From Adiantum capillus-veneris (lineage: Eukaryota; Streptophyta; Polypodiopsida; Polypodiales; Pteridaceae), in the NCBI GenBank assembly GCA_014529385.2, contig CM043956.1, positions 59,037,120 to 59,101,119 of the forward strand: a stretch of DNA of 64,000 nt. Direction: 5' to 3'. The first letter of the stretch is position 1; each line of letters begins with the position of its first letter. Made by a program: the position numbers and the translations under genes. The notes below the pieces were generated by a model. The model did no database searches and had not been told where the DNA came from. It saw only the letters and a program-made list of their open reading frames with translations. Positions 22,942-35,565 of this stretch are shown here, in pieces.

Positions 22942-23021
22942 CCATCAACAATAGCGATCTCCTCCATCTGGTCGCCTGCCACCGCTGCTCTAGTAATAAT
23001 GGAGAGCTTTTGGTCGTAGGT

Positions 23022-23046
23022 TCTCTCTCTCTCTCTCTCTCTCTCA

Positions 23047-23084
<38 letters not shown>
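23022..23084. repeat. Compound (CT)n(CA)n microsatellite
   Basis: CT at 23022-23045 followed by CA at about 23049-23084, about 80 bp beyond the end of Gypsy-1 homology. Confidence 0.95.
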
Positions 23085-23085
<1 letters not shown>

Positions 23086-23393
23086 GGGAATGGTGCTCTG
23101 CCTTGCGATATTGGCGCTCTCTGCTTTATTGGCTTTATCAGTAGTATTGGGCTTCGAAAACTCTTCTGTCTCTTTGGCTCAATGGACGACATGCTGGCTA
23201 TGCTGAAAGACGACCATACTTGGCAGCCCATCTGATGGACGGGATATGCTCCTCTCTCTTCTCTTTTTGCTCGCAGATCCCTGATGAGGATTAGCTGTGT
23301 GAGGTAATCCCATGCTCATCAATTTTTTGCTACCAAGCTTCCTTGATTGTTTTCTTTATCTGTGTATTTGGGTCTATGCGTCTGCATACACTG

Positions 23394-23523
<130 letters not shown>

Positions 23524-24109
23524 TCCTAGATGCCAACCACTTCAGAGCAATTGGTTTATGCGGTTCTGTTCACTGATAGTGCCCTTTGCTGCAATAGGCC
23601 TCAATGGAAACTCGGATTAGGGAGTCAATTTTGATACAGAATACAAAGTCAACTTAATGGAGCAGGATGCATACCACAGGTAGGTGCCGTGGCACCTTCT
23701 TAGAATTTGGACATGAGTACATCAATAATTTTTTTGGTTTTTCTTCAATTATTATTGAAACATCAAGCTTGATTTAACAAATAAAATAAACTATAACTTA
23801 TGTGTCAGAATTTTTAATCTCTTTTAAGGACATTTTGTGATTGTTGAAATGCCATATTGTAAATTCAGAGATTGTACTACTGGTTGTGGGATGGTATTAG
23901 TGCATATTCACAATGGTAAAAGTTATACTAATAGTCTGTTAAAAAGCATTGCTTATCGAGGATGTTTTGGAAGCATAACGAGCATGTTTTGGAATGCCTA
24001 TTTAAACATTTTGTAAAGTAGCCTTTATGCTTCAATGCATTGAAAAAACTAATGGTTAAAGACTCTCTCTTTCAAACACTAAGAGCGAGTGTGTATATGC
24101 CATGAATGG

Positions 24110-24210
24110 TAAGCCGTAAACCTCCTGTGGAGGATCTCACTAGGAGATGGCACAAACTGGAATTTTTGAAAATGTGTTCAATTTACTAAACAAGACGCTG
24201 CCCGATTTTT
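24110..24210 (+). repeat. Hairpin repeat family, copy A
   Basis: The copy starts GCCGTAAA, then a hairpin CCTCC-TGT-GGAGG (24121-24133), GGAGATGGCACAAACTGG, a T-rich stretch and a CGCTGCCCGATTTTTT tail. It shares this order with copies at 24553, 25141, 27783 and 60501. Confidence 0.8.
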
Positions 24211-24552
24211 TGGCCATACAAGTAAAGTTAACCTTAGCAAATTGTTGTCCCTTTTATTCAAGCTGGTAGTGACATTATGACTCCTAGCAAGAAAAAAGAA
24301 GTATTGCCTCAATCAATAGATACCGTTTTTAATGATTGTATGCAGGCACTAAGTGGACAATTCTAGCTAAAGACAAAGAACTAAGGAAATTTGCCTACAT
24401 GAAACCCAATGATGAGTTGGAAAGAAAAAAATTGAAGTCTTCTACTTAGAATAAAACATTGAAGTCTTTTGCTTTGTATGGTAAGGTAACTTGGGAGCTT
24501 TGTATGGCAAGGTAATTTGGACTTTTGTAAGCATCATAATAAGGTAACTTGG

Positions 24553-24652
24553 ACCTTAATCCTTCTCTGAGGGTCTCTTGGTGAGATGGTATATTTTGTT
24601 GGAGTTTTTTTTGAAACTTTATTCGAAATACAAGGGAGATGCTACTGAATTC
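24553..24652 (+). repeat. Hairpin repeat family, copy E
   Basis: This copy keeps GGGTCTCTTGGTGAGATGGTA, the T-rich block TTTTTTTTGAAACTTTATTC and CAAGGGAGATGCT, but the hairpin is weak (CCTT...AGGG). Confidence 0.65.
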
Positions 24653-25140
24653 ATAAATTATGAACTTGCAAGATTATCGGTTAATATGACATAAGTCCGG
24701 ATAACATGGGAGTAGACATTGACTGCAAATTATTTTAGGAGAATGCTCAAATTGGGTAGAATTGATATTTCATTTATTTCATTATGTTTTGACAAGCTTC
24801 TACTTCATGAATAATGTAGCTGATGACTTACTCATCAAAGAAAACCTTGAGAATACCGTATTTTTAAAGCTACTATCCAAGGTAAGGGATAGTATTTATC
24901 TTTGCGAATGGACATAGTCTTACATGGTATTTATGATACTATAGGTGTTTGTTATTCTTGGGATCAGTTATCATTGCATATAAACATATAAAGAATTGAG
25001 GATATCTTTTTTTGAATCCTTTTTGAGATACAGACAGGGTGTTAATCTCTACTATGTTTTGAGGATGCTACCATATTTTAGAGATAGTAACATGGGATAT
25101 ACTGCCAGTTTTTTATACATGGGATATGTTTTAGTTCTTG

Positions 25141-25240
25141 AAGCCGTAAACCTCCTGTGGAGGGTCTCGTGGGGAGATGGCATAAACTGAGTTTTTTGAA
25201 ATACTACTCCAAATACAAAGGAGGTGCTGTCCAAATTTTT
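25141..25240 (+). repeat. Hairpin repeat family, copy B
   Basis: Starts AAGCCGTAAA, hairpin CCTCC-TGT-GGAGG (25151-25163), then GGTCTC, GGAGATGGCATAAACTG, TTTTTTGAAATACTA and ACAAAGGAGGTGCTGTCC. This is the best match to copy A. Confidence 0.82.
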
Positions 25241-25608
25241 GCCAGGCATTCTACATTGATTGTCGATAACCCATAAATACATAGGTATTTGCATCAAATA
25301 TGGTAATCGACACTTGTGGTTTTTTGAGAGAGCTCGACGAGTATTGGGGTACACATACATATACATTCAGAGGTTATCTTACTTGAAATTTTAACTTAAT
25401 AGTCAATCCTAAGGGTAAGCTGTAAACTAGGTCTACAGGTGTGACATGGATGACAACTGGATTCTGTGTCCACACCTGCAAAACGTTAACGCACAAACAT
25501 AGCCAATTATAACTTAGTGTTTTTGTATGGATGCAGGTAACAGCTGGATCCTTCTCCATGTAGATGTAGTGGAAGCTCATTGGCAAAGGGTGGACACACA
25601 AAGATACA

Positions 25609-25629
25609 ACACACACACAAACACACACA

Positions 25630-25694
<65 letters not shown>

Positions 25695-25712
25695 TCACTC
25701 ACTCACTCACAC
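25609..25712. repeat. (AC)n microsatellite
   Basis: About 100 bp of AC with a few interruptions, ending in CACT repeats. Confidence 0.97.
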
Positions 25713-25818
25713 ACTCACAGGTGCCTAAAAGTCAGGCTCCAATATTCCTCAAATGTGACGATTTAGGAGGGCTACAAGGCAACCTAGGTACGAATCTCCT
25801 TCCAGTACCCGTCCCCCT

Positions 25819-25822
25819 CCCC

Positions 25823-25867
<45 letters not shown>
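25819..25867. repeat. C homopolymer followed by (CA)n
   Basis: About 21 C residues then about 28 bp of CA. Homopolymers of this length are prone to assembly error, so the exact length is uncertain. Confidence 0.9.
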
Positions 25868-25869
<2 letters not shown>

Positions 25870-26975
25870 CAGGACAGCGTGGATCCAAAGGTTGGACCTG
25901 ATGTTGATCAAGAACTTGGCCTTTGCTCATCTACAATACAACCCCTGTTGCGTAGAAGCGGATGGAATATGATCATTGGCGTATAGCTGCCTCGCATTTT
26001 GTGTGCATGGACAAATATACAAAGGAGAGCACCTCAACACAAGTAGGTGCATCTACAACTACTCATTATAGTTACCTTGTCGATTTAATTATTGGCGTAT
26101 TGAGTCATATTTTTGGATTGTATATAATATACATGTTTGTCTCCTGTAAAAATAATCTCTATGATAATTAGTAATTGAGTGTTCAATGGTTATTTCAACC
26201 GTTCTTCATAGCGACATGCTTCACGTCCATAGTCGACACTAAAAATTATGTATCATATTATGTTTGGGGTTTTGCACTCAGAGTTGTAATACAAAAATGG
26301 GGTGAGATGATTGGTCTAAATTACCCTTTAGACTTGGAGTTAATGAATCCTAAGCATTGGCTATTTTGTCATGTATATTGCTTATCTTAAAATAGAGATA
26401 CCTGCTTGCTCTTGAGACTTGGCAAAAGTAATAATAAATGTATGAATCTGGAATGATTATCATTAGCATAATCGGTATGACGATTGGGCTTTGTTGACTA
26501 TTTAAGACTGGTCTTAACTAATGATTGAACATACGTAGCTAGTTTACTGCATTATAAAGAGAATTGTTTGTAGACTTCAGCTGAATGAGAAATACTGGGC
26601 TTTTTCTTCTTTTGGCCTTACTAGCTAGCATTGGAATGAACTTGTGATCTCTAACATAGTCTAGAGTGATCTTATTCTTTTAGATTCACACATATGAACA
26701 TTACCATAGGGGATTACGATCTTGAGAATATATAAAGAGGGCACATTGAAGTCTTTCTTTCATGATCGGTATGGATTTTATTTTGAGTTCTGGTTTCTGA
26801 TGCTGATAAGTACAAAATAATAATAGTTGGTCATGGGTAAAACTGGTTAAGGCTAGCCCATTATTTGATCAACACACGGTTCTGGCTTTGTACTAAGAGT
26901 ATATAGGGTTTTGACTTTACTGCAATCAATCTCTTTTTACATATTTGTCTCGATTTATATGACAGATATACCTTA

Positions 26976-27035
26976 TGCCTCTGATGAGGATCTTGGATGA
27001 GGTGGTAATAATGAATTTTTTAAAAAAGTAAGACC
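26976..27035 (+). repeat. Hairpin repeat family, copy G (partial)
   Basis: Contains the hairpin CCTC-TGAT-GAGG (26978-26989), then GATCTTGGATGAGGTGGTA and a T-rich block. The 3' half of the unit is not recognisable. Confidence 0.45.
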
Positions 27036-27471
27036 TGTATATATGGTTTTTTTGAATATTGATTGGGAGTTATAAAAAAACCACATGAATTACTATTTAG
27101 TGTTACATTCGCATGCCTTGAAGCCTTAGGTGAAGTCATAAGTAGCTGACTCTGAAATAAGGAGGTTGGCAACCTTTCTTGTAGTCATAGATATATGAAT
27201 GAGTGATAGATGATGGTAGTGATTAAAATCTGCTTCATTTTTTTACGCTTAAAGGATCAAAATTTGTTGGTGTTTCTTGATCAAAAATTTATGAATGCAT
27301 GACTGCTTTTATGCATGTAAACCACACACAATGATATTTATCATAAAATACATGGGATCTTGGTTAAGGAAAGGCTCGTAAGTTGAGAATTCACACTTGT
27401 ATGGATGAACTATTGGCTGATTAGATGTTGATGATGTAACTCTTTCTATAGTAACTTTGATTACCATCAAT

Positions 27472-27510
27472 GGTCGTAAAGCCTCCTGTGAGGAGACTGA
27501 GTTGGCTTGA
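27472..27510 (+). repeat. Hairpin repeat family, copy C (partial)
   Basis: GTCGTAAAG followed by the hairpin CTCCT-GTG-AGGAG (27483-27495). Similarity to the rest of the unit fades after about 40 bp. Confidence 0.45.
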
Positions 27511-27782
27511 TTTTGAGTAATGTAAATATCGTCAAAAAATAGGGTAAATGATGTAAAAGTCTCTTGCAATTGTAAAAGTATCTTCACTAAATGTTTGTTT
27601 TTAAAAGGAAAGGACATTGTGAAAAAACTAAAACCTTGTTGCATATCTTGGTTGGACACAAAAATTTCTCGAGTTGATGTCAGTGATGACAATATTTATT
27701 GAAAAAAATAATAAAGTTCTACTAACCAAGTTTGGCTCGGTGGATTTTTTGACTTGAAAATAACACATCTGCATTGGTTGCT

Positions 27783-27886
27783 AGAGCCTTACACCTCACG
27801 TGAGGGGTCTCAACAGAGATGGCATTGATTGGAATTTTTTTGAAATATTGTCCGTTTTACAAAGGAGATTCTGCCCAAATTTTTAC
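27783..27886 (+). repeat. Hairpin repeat family, copy D
   Basis: Hairpin CCTCAC-GTGAGG (27793-27804), then GGGTCTC, GAGATGGCATTGATTGGAAT, TTTTTTTGAAATATTGTCC, TTTACAAAGGAGATTCTGCC. It is a full-length copy with arm bases changed in pairs relative to copies A and B. Confidence 0.8.
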
Positions 27887-27964
27887 TTTTTAGAAATTGG
27901 TAAACTAGAAGATAGAATGATGGATAAATGTTAGTAAATTCTTAACATTTGACAATTGTAAGTA

Positions 27965-29263
27965 TGTCATGATAACTAATTTCTAATTCTCCTAAATGAT
28001 TTTCTCATGTTAAACTGATCATTTAATATGGGGAAGAGCCAGGGGAGAAAAAGCTAGAATATTGGTTAAGCTGGCAGACCGACCACAATAGGGATCCAAA
28101 GGAGGGAAAATAGGGATCCAAAGGGGGGGCCATCTGCAAGAGAGCTATGTGCAAAAATGGGCTCCGAAGACGTTAGGGTTCAACCCATTAAGACTTCCAA
28201 AATGCTAAGGTTCCAAAATTCAAAGGTTGAGTCCAAAGGTCAAAGATTAGGAAATTTGGATGCTTTGTGTGTGTGTACAAAAGTCTTCACAAGTCCCTAC
28301 ATAGGAGGGGGCGAGCCCAAGAATTAGGGGATGAGAGAGAAACATCCACACACACTCACAAGCTTCATTTGTACACAAGGGGAAAGAGGGACACATGTCA
28401 TCTCCCTAGGCCAGATGCCCACAAGGTGTACTTAAATCCTATTGGATGGCCATGGAGGTGGACCAATGAGAATTAGACTAGAGTAAATCTAGTTTAATTA
28501 ATTTAAAAACACTTAATAAAAGAACCAATAGAAATTAAGCTCTCTAGAAGACTATTAGGCAATCTCCCAAGGGACTAATGAGCATTCAACAGCCCATTGG
28601 CTTGTCTGATTCCTATTGGCCAGGAGGCAAAGGGATCCAATGAGAGTTTAGTTGAATCAATTAATTACCTAAAGCTCTCACAAAAGGGGAAAGGGGGACA
28701 CACGTCAGAAGCCTATCACTTATGCTGCTTAATTTCCATTGGCTGACCTTGGGGAGGTCCAATAGGAAGTGAGCATGAGCAAATAGCAAGAGGGGTCGAC
28801 CAAGAGAGAGAGGGGGACTGATTTTTCAAAGGCATTATTCACTTACACACTCACACAATATATGTGTGGAGCAAGAAGGCTCTCTTTCTCCTTCTCAAGC
28901 TTTAATGGAAAGCTTACCACCTACTCCAAGCTTGTGACAAGGGAGGCCTACACCTACAACTCTTGGCTTTGTGATGCAAATCCAACGAAGAGCCAAGATT
29001 CAATGCATGCTCATATACTCTACCATGCTAATTACTAAGCTAAGCTATGCTAATATGAGTGATTATGTGAGGAGATATACATCTTTCTCGTAAGGCTACT
29101 CCTTCCTCTCAATCTACTTTCATACCCCGCTAGCTCTCACCATCTTCAAAGGTGTGTGAGGTCTTGGGTCTGAGACTGTGAGGGAATTGATGTTGTGTTT
29201 GATAAGTGTTTTGCTTAGTGCTTGAAGTTTCCATCTTCATTGCACTAGCTAGTATTGAATGAA
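27965..29263 (+). repeat. Gypsy-2 5' LTR, 3' end missing
   Basis: About 1,299 bp colinear with the 3' LTR at 61562-62858, up to TATTGAAKGAA. The remaining 286 bp, the primer-binding site and the start of gag are absent, replaced by CACTA-1. A short shared open frame at 28267-28476 (and 61864-62073) is present in both LTRs but has no recognisable domain. Confidence 0.92.
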
Positions 29264-29492
29264 CACTACAAGAGGTTGTGTGCTCTTGTGACGCTGTTAG
29301 CGACGGAAATACACTCGGTTTTTATAACCCCCAGCGTCGCTAAAACCGTCGCTACGAGCGTCGCTACGAGAGCGTCGCTATATGCATCGCTATATAGCGA
29401 CGCTCATAGCGACGTTTACACAGAAGACTATAGCGACGCTCATAGCGACGCTACAGAGCCATAAATAGCGACGCTTATAGCGACGCCCGAGA
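29264..29492. promoter_or_regulatory. CACTA-1 left terminal and subterminal repeats
   Basis: The terminal CACTACAAGAGG is followed by about ten TAGCGACG motifs, first as CGTCGCTA and then as TAGCGACG. In En/Spm elements such clusters are the binding sites of the TNPA-type protein. That role is inferred here from position and repetition. Confidence 0.85.
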
Positions 29493-29826
29493 GATTTTTT
29501 TTTTGGTGGCAGGGCATTGAATGTTTTGCCACCCATCAACCATATTGTACTTGATTCACTTTTTTAAAAAAGTGCAAGGGTAGATAATAGACCCAAAATA
29601 GTCACCCACAAGACGCATTGTTTGCAAAATTGACAATTGTACACATCATAGGCAAAATGAATTGATTGCCAAATGTAATAATGACAATTTTACAACATCA
29701 TAGGCATAAAGAATTGATTGGCAAAAGGAACTGCGGTGACAAATGTAATAATATACATGGTTCAAAAAGACGTATAAAATTCGTCTCATGATACATAAGC
29801 TATGAGAAACCCTAAACTAATGCTAT

Positions 29827-31161
29827 CTAGCTACGGCTAAACTGACGTCGTCTAGTCAGACATCTCATTGCGTCCAAGCGGCGTATCTGTCGGATTCTGC
29901 AAAAAAAGATAATAAGATAGCTTTCAGTAACTATAAACATATAACGACATTTATAAAACAATACAAAAAATAAAAAAGAGTAAACCCTAATACTAACCAT
30001 GCCGCCGCGAGAACTGAGAATGTCCATCAAGGCGTTTAAGCCCTTCTTGCCTGCGTACTCGCGCTCGTACGGTGTGGGATCACGTCCTGTCATCGACCAC
30101 TGTCAAAACATACAAAGATTTCATTATGTTAGAATTAAAAAACTCATAAACCCTAAACTATCGAACATAAAGAGCAATGTGAAAACACTTACAAAATCGG
30201 CCTCAAATGATGCCCATCCACCGCTCCCCAAGTGGTGCGAGCTCCCTGCCTCTACTCGCGCTCTGGCTGCATCCTTTTGTTGCTTCCACTTGTCGGGATT
30301 CTCGCGCGCTGCTTTCTTCGCATTCTTCCAATCTTCTTTGGCCAGCCAATCTGGCCTGTTCCACCCATTCTTGATTGCTTTTTGCACTTCGAAACGCTTG
30401 TGTTTGCAGTATTCGCGCATTCGAATCTTCATCAGGTCTTCATTGAAGCGCTGATCCCGTGTTGGAACGGGAAACTCATCATGAAGTATGCTGATGACTC
30501 TGTTTTTTAAATCACTTGGTACTTCACTCCATTTGTTTAGTATGTAGTGTCTAAACAGCTGAGAGCAAAGACCACGCATGCGCGAGATCACCTTCTTGCC
30601 GTCATCATCCATGATGATGCCGCCGCTGATGTCGACGGAGTAAGGCAAGCCCTCTGGCCGGTGACGCGTGAACCTGGGTGTCCCGGCAGGGGTCTCTAGC
30701 GGCGTGTCGATGGGGGTACGGACGTCAGGTGTCTCCACCGGCGTCTGGGCCCCGAAGCGAGGAGTGTCAAGTGGGGTGGCTCCTGGCAGAGTAGGTAGAG
30801 GTGTGTAGCTTCTAGGAACAGTCAGCCGTGCAAAACCTGGCGTAGATGGCGATGCTGTGGCTGGTGTGGGGGCGGGCAAAGAAGGGGAGGGTAAAGAGCC
30901 TCGTCGAACACGAGGTGGTGTGGCGGCATCGGTGGCGGATTCCCCACAACAACTGCCACCGCCACCACTAGAGCGCCGGTGTCTAGACGAGTGTGAAGCT
31001 CGTCTCGTCGACGCCGAAGCTTCGGAGCGCGCCGAATGCTCCGAAAGAGAGGGAGATGCGGATGGAGTAGGAACGCGCGATGATGCGCCAGAGCGATGAC
31101 GCTCCACGTACCACTGTCTCTGCTGCGGTGACAAAGAAGAAAGAAACTTCTCATCATCCAT
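29827..31161 (-). CDS. CACTA-1 Transposase_24-like protein
   Basis: Exon 1 runs from ATG 31161 to a GTAAGT donor at about 30192. Exon 2 is about 30102-29999 and exon 3 about 29898-29827. The N-terminus is Ser/Arg-rich with a Gly/Cys stretch and Pro-Thr repeats (TPVETPDVRTPIDTPLETP). The C-terminal half matches the plant Transposase_24 (Ptta/En/Spm) family: LFRHYILNKWSEVPSDLK, YCKHKRFEVQKAIKNGW, RPDWLAKEDWKNAKK and SSHHLGSGGWASFEADF. Proteins of this family accompany TNP2 transposases in CACTA elements and are thought to bind the subterminal repeats. No stop interrupts the predicted exons here, unlike the CACTA-2 copy. The splice sites are inferred from consensus and comparison. Confidence 0.75.
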
Positions 31162-31433
31162 ACCTGCATTAAACACACGAATATTTAAACTTAATATTGA
31201 ATGAATAGAGTAGACAATGACGCAAAGACCATTAAATACAATGACGTAATGACGCATATAAATACAATGACGCAATGAATTGAGTGATAGAAGAGGCAAG
31301 TCGAAAACTCAGAATTTTCAATCAAAAGATGTGAGCGCGAGTAGAAAAGAGCGTTATACACCATGGAAGGTACTTAGAGAGCCAGAGCTTTTACAACACG
31401 GAGCAAAATTGTTCAAATACAATATTTGTGGCT

Positions 31434-34400
31434 TTAAGAGATCTCTCTCTCATCCTCGCATAACTCAGCATAACTTCCTATATCTATATAGAGCTCTCCG
31501 TTTAAACACATATCCTCTGTTTCATTTTGTAGCTCCTCTGCATGCACCCCATATAGAGTAGTAGCATCTTGATGCTCGTCTGGCACCACCGCAGCGGCTT
31601 CTGATTGAGCATCTTCTCTGATCTCCTCCATTGATGCCGTTGTGATTGGCACATGGTAGCCTTCATACGTCCTTGCACTACGAGGGGCTACCTCTATGAC
31701 GTACCACCAGTTTGATGTAGACTTTGTAGGATGAAATATTACCTGCCAGAGCCACATAACTTACATGAGAGCTTTCAAGCACATAACTTGTAAAAGGGGG
31801 ATGTTAACTATTTACATACTTACTTGTTCACAATGCTCGGGTAGTACGAAAGTGTCTCTTAGGTCAGTCCATTTCTTAGTAGAATCCACCTCAAGAAAAC
31901 CAGACTCTCCTCTACGCACAGTAGCGTTGCGACCCTCCATGATTATCTTGAACCATTGCACGTCGAACAAGTCGACAAAAAATCCTCTGTAATCGATCCT
32001 CAAAATCTCTTGCAGCGTGCCGAAGTAAGTGAGTTCCGCCACCACAGGATCTGCATCAGAGGAACGTCGTCGACTAGACTGTTCAAATTTTGCCATGATT
32101 CCACAATCTTGAGTAAAACGCTTTTTGTCGATTCGTTCCACCCTAAAATGTCGACCTTTACACCATGCTGCTGTGTATGACTTATACTACAACGAACAAA
32201 GATTATGAGTGGCCGTTCAAACGTTTATAAATAAAGTCACTTGCTAGTCGTACATTGCAAACTTACCTTGGTCGCGCAACCCCGAGAGTACTCCCACTCT
32301 TCTTCAGTCACTTCGTCACCGCATTGTTGTGCGCTTTTCAATTGGTTGTGCAACCATCTTAAGCTCATGAAGGTTGGTAGGCTCTCCAGAACCGCTGGAT
32401 AGTGCATCGGTGGTCGTCTTCCCCGTCTCCACTCGATTCGTGCCCTTTGTCGCTCTTGCTTTGCATCCTCATATTGTGAAATCCACTTTTGCATCACTGG
32501 ATTGTGAAGCATGCAAAATCGGTTGATTTTAGCCTCTAGATCTTCCGTCATCTTCTTCTCAACACCGAGATTGCACATGACAATCCCAGATATGCGCTCA
32601 TCATCTATGGTTCGCCATAGCGTGTCCCGGGATTTATCAAATCCGTCTAGCCACTCTCCAATGTACACTAGGGACTCTGATACCAACCAACCTTCTGCCA
32701 TGCTACCCTCCGGACGTGCCTTTTGACGCACATATCCCTTAAGCGTTTTCATGAAACGCTCTAAGAAGAACATCCATCTGGAATGAACTGTGCCAGCTAT
32801 TTCCACCTCATCAACTATGTGAACAAGAAGATGCACCTGAATGGTTAGCATTGTAGTAGGAAAATGTTTCTCAAACATGCACACAAGCTCCGCACATTTA
32901 GTTTGGCGAATGGTATGGAGTCTACGTTGATCTCCTTTTGTGAGATCCATTGCACCAGCTTTGCAAGTTTGTAGATTGTGTTACGGATGTCGAGAGACAA
33001 ACATCCCTCAATGGCAACCGGTAAAATAAACTGTAAAGTATGTGCAGCAATGATATTAAAGTCCACATTTTATGCAATGATATTAAAGTCCACTATGAAC
33101 GTACCTGACACATTTTATGCCAATCGTGTGACTTCAAACCGGTAAGCTTTCCTTCTTTAGTAAAACACGTTCGGAGCGAGTGCATTACGCCAGTGGGGGT
33201 CCGCAAAGATCGAATGGTCTCTTTTACTTTGCGTTCTTGGGCTCCTGTGAAAATCCATGGTGCTTTAGGGAGTTTTATCGATCCATCAGACGCTGTTTGC
33301 GGCCAATATTGCTCCATACGATCCACATTTCTAAGGTCAACTCTGGCTCCCAAAGTATCTTTCTTGCCGGTCAGATGGTCCCATAGTAGATTACCCACAT
33401 TCTTGAATATGTGCATTGGATCGAGCAAGTGATTGATCATGAGTCGGGGCCAGTATGGTAACTCGTACCATAGAGATAGTCTCTTCATCCCTGGAGGCAA
33501 TCCGTCATCGCACATCTCCTTCTGCTCTAACCATGCTTGTGCAGACATCCTTGGTGGCTCTCTTCCCAAAAAGCCGTCGCGTAACACATGATTCTCTGGA
33601 AGATACGCTTGATGACCTTCGTAGATTTGCTTCTTCAGTGAGGGTGCCCTACGTGCATTCAGTCTAGGTCCACATGTGACACATGCTCTGTATCCGCTTG
33701 TTTGAAGCCCTGCATGTATACACATGATAATAGATCAACTATGGGAAAAAACAAGATTTACAGTGTCTGAGTGAGGAGTGTCAATAGATCACCTGAGCAT
33801 TCTGTTAGCCCGGGATAGTCATGCATGGTCCACATTAGAATGCCTCTGATCAAAGCATTCCGTCGTCCTGTGTGTCGGCTCATATCCACCACCTCTATGC
33901 CAATCCACAATTGTTGTAGCTCTTCCAATAGTGGACGAAGATACACATCCATATTCCCCACTTTATATCGCCCTGGCACAATCAAGCTTAGCCATAGGTG
34001 CCCCTTCTTCGTAGTCAACCACGGGGGAATGTTGTAGTTGACGATGACAACGGGCCATACACTGTAAGATGTTGATCTTTGACCAAATGGATTTACGCCA
34101 TCCATAGCCAGGCCTAAGCGCAAATTTCGAGCTTCCCTGGCAAAATCCGACCATGTTCCATCTATATGTTTCCACGCTACGCAATCTGCAGGAATTCGTA
34201 GCACACCATCCGAAGATTTATTCTCCTCATGCCATGATGCTAGGGCGGCCATGGACTTACATTCGAAGAAATGCTTGATGCGAGGAAGCAGAGGGAAATG
34301 TCGCAAAACCTTTTGTGGAATTTTTGTCCCGTGGAGATCTACTCGATATCTTTCGGAATCACATTTCGGACACTTCTCCATGTCTATGTATTCCCCTCTG

Positions 34401-35161
34401 AAAAGAATGCAGTCATTAGGACAAGCGTGGATAGAATTGTAATCCATCCCCAAGTTTCGCAAAATCTTTCTTGCTTCATCTCGGGAATCTGGCATCACAT
34501 TGTCAGCTGGTAGTATGTGCTCTTTCAGCAATCTACACAACATAAAAATATGATACAGTCGTGTAAAAATCTATCAGATCATTATACATTTAGAGTTTTA
34601 TTAAAGTAAACTAATTGTAATAGATCACCTGAAAAGCGCTGTGACGCTAGTGTCACTCCATCCAAACTTTGCCTGCATGTTGAGAAGAACCAGGAGTGCT
34701 TTCAATCTAGACATACGTGCTCCATTATACAATGGCGTATCGGCTTCACTTTTCATATCATCATAGATAAGCCTTTCTGAATCCATGATCGTCTCGATCA
34801 TTTCATCAATCTCGGGCTCAAACATTGCCTCGTTGGGAATGTGCTCTGCATGATCATCCCCCGAGCTGTCAGAGGCTACATCTTGTGGCCTCACATATGC
34901 TGCTTGACCAAAGCGCCTGCGAACACGTCTATTGGGTTGCAAGATTGCTGCTTGTTGGCCAGCGTCAGAGTCCGACGAGTTATAATTGGCAACAACTCGA
35001 TCTATAATAGATGGATCGAACTCGCCAAATTCGCGAACGTGCTGCAAAGAAACACGTCTTGTCCGTCGCACAGCATGCTTGCATTGATTACAAGGACATA
35101 AGACCCTCGTTGAGAGATAGGTGTTTCGGTTGGACGGTCCCACATCCTCGTCGCTACTCAT
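31434..35161 (-). pseudogene. CACTA-1 TNP2-type transposase
   Basis: The start is ATG 35161 (MSSDEDVG). Exons in order: 35161-34630 with a Transposase-associated domain (CPCNQCKH ... HVREFGEFD); 34535-33794 and 33725-33108 with the TNP2 core (IHACPNDCILFRGEYIDMEK, AMDGVNPFG, HLLDPMHIFKNVG); about 33030-32250 with DUF4218 (VHLLVHIVDEVEIAGTVHSR, WMFFLERFMKTLKGYVR); and 32141-31812 plus 31757-31434 with DUF4216 (FFVDLFDVQWFKI, NWWYVIEVAPR). A one-base deletion near 32,893, relative to CACTA-2 (CCGCACATT versus CCGCAGCATT), shifts the frame in DUF4218, so this copy is probably inactive though otherwise nearly full length. The product would cut CACTA ends in the nucleus. Confidence 0.88.
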
Positions 35162-35226
35162 AATGAGGATAAAAAACATATAACCTGGACAACAAATTTA
35201 ATATTCTATTGGCATTCTTCGTCTTA

Positions 35227-35280
<54 letters not shown>
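35227..35280. repeat. (CT)n microsatellite in CACTA-1 leader
   Basis: A CT run with TGTCTC interruptions between the conserved leader block and the transposase start. CACTA-3 has a CT run beside its own block, at 42301-42328. Confidence 0.95.
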
Positions 35281-35281
<1 letters not shown>

Positions 35282-35282
35282 A

Positions 35283-35480
35283 CCTCACATTCTCTAGTCA
35301 TGTCCAATCCCCGCACACCTCGGTCTAGAGGTGCACGGAGATCAGAACCACCAGGTTATAATCTCGTCTTTATTGGTCAATACCTATTTTTGTGGGTACA
35401 AGAAATCTACAGACCCACGTCTACATGATACTGCATGTAGTGGACAAAACCCCTTTGCCTCTTCTCTAGCTGTAGCACTT
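35283..35480 (-). promoter_or_regulatory. Conserved leader block upstream of CACTA-1 transposase
   Basis: On the minus strand this block lies about 120-320 bp before the transposase ATG and aligns at roughly 80% with 42345-42532, which lies in the same position in CACTA-3. Shared pieces include AGAGGCAAAGGRGTTTTG, ATTGACCAATAAAGA, CCTGGTGGT and GACTAGAGAATG. It contains the hairpin at 35309-35340: arms of 13 with a 6-base loop, pairing throughout if G.U pairs are allowed. A CCAAT element lies inside. Confidence 0.85.
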
Positions 35481-35565
35481 CACAGCATCTTAACATCTTT
35501 TCAAAGTAGATCTTTTCACTGTTCGTCTAACTCTAAACCCTAAACCGTAAGTAATTCTTGCGTGG

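Noticed and set aside
27309-27692. 127-residue minus-strand ORF
   Set aside because: No recognisable domain, and it overlaps a copy of the hairpin repeat. Probably a chance frame.
35331-35543. Similar antisense ORFs in the two CACTA leaders (35331-35543 + and 42264-42482 -)
   Set aside because: Their proteins look alike (DQxHQVxISSLLV), but this follows from the conserved DNA block. The frames are short, run against the transposase and diverge after the block. A regulatory or RNA reading fits better.
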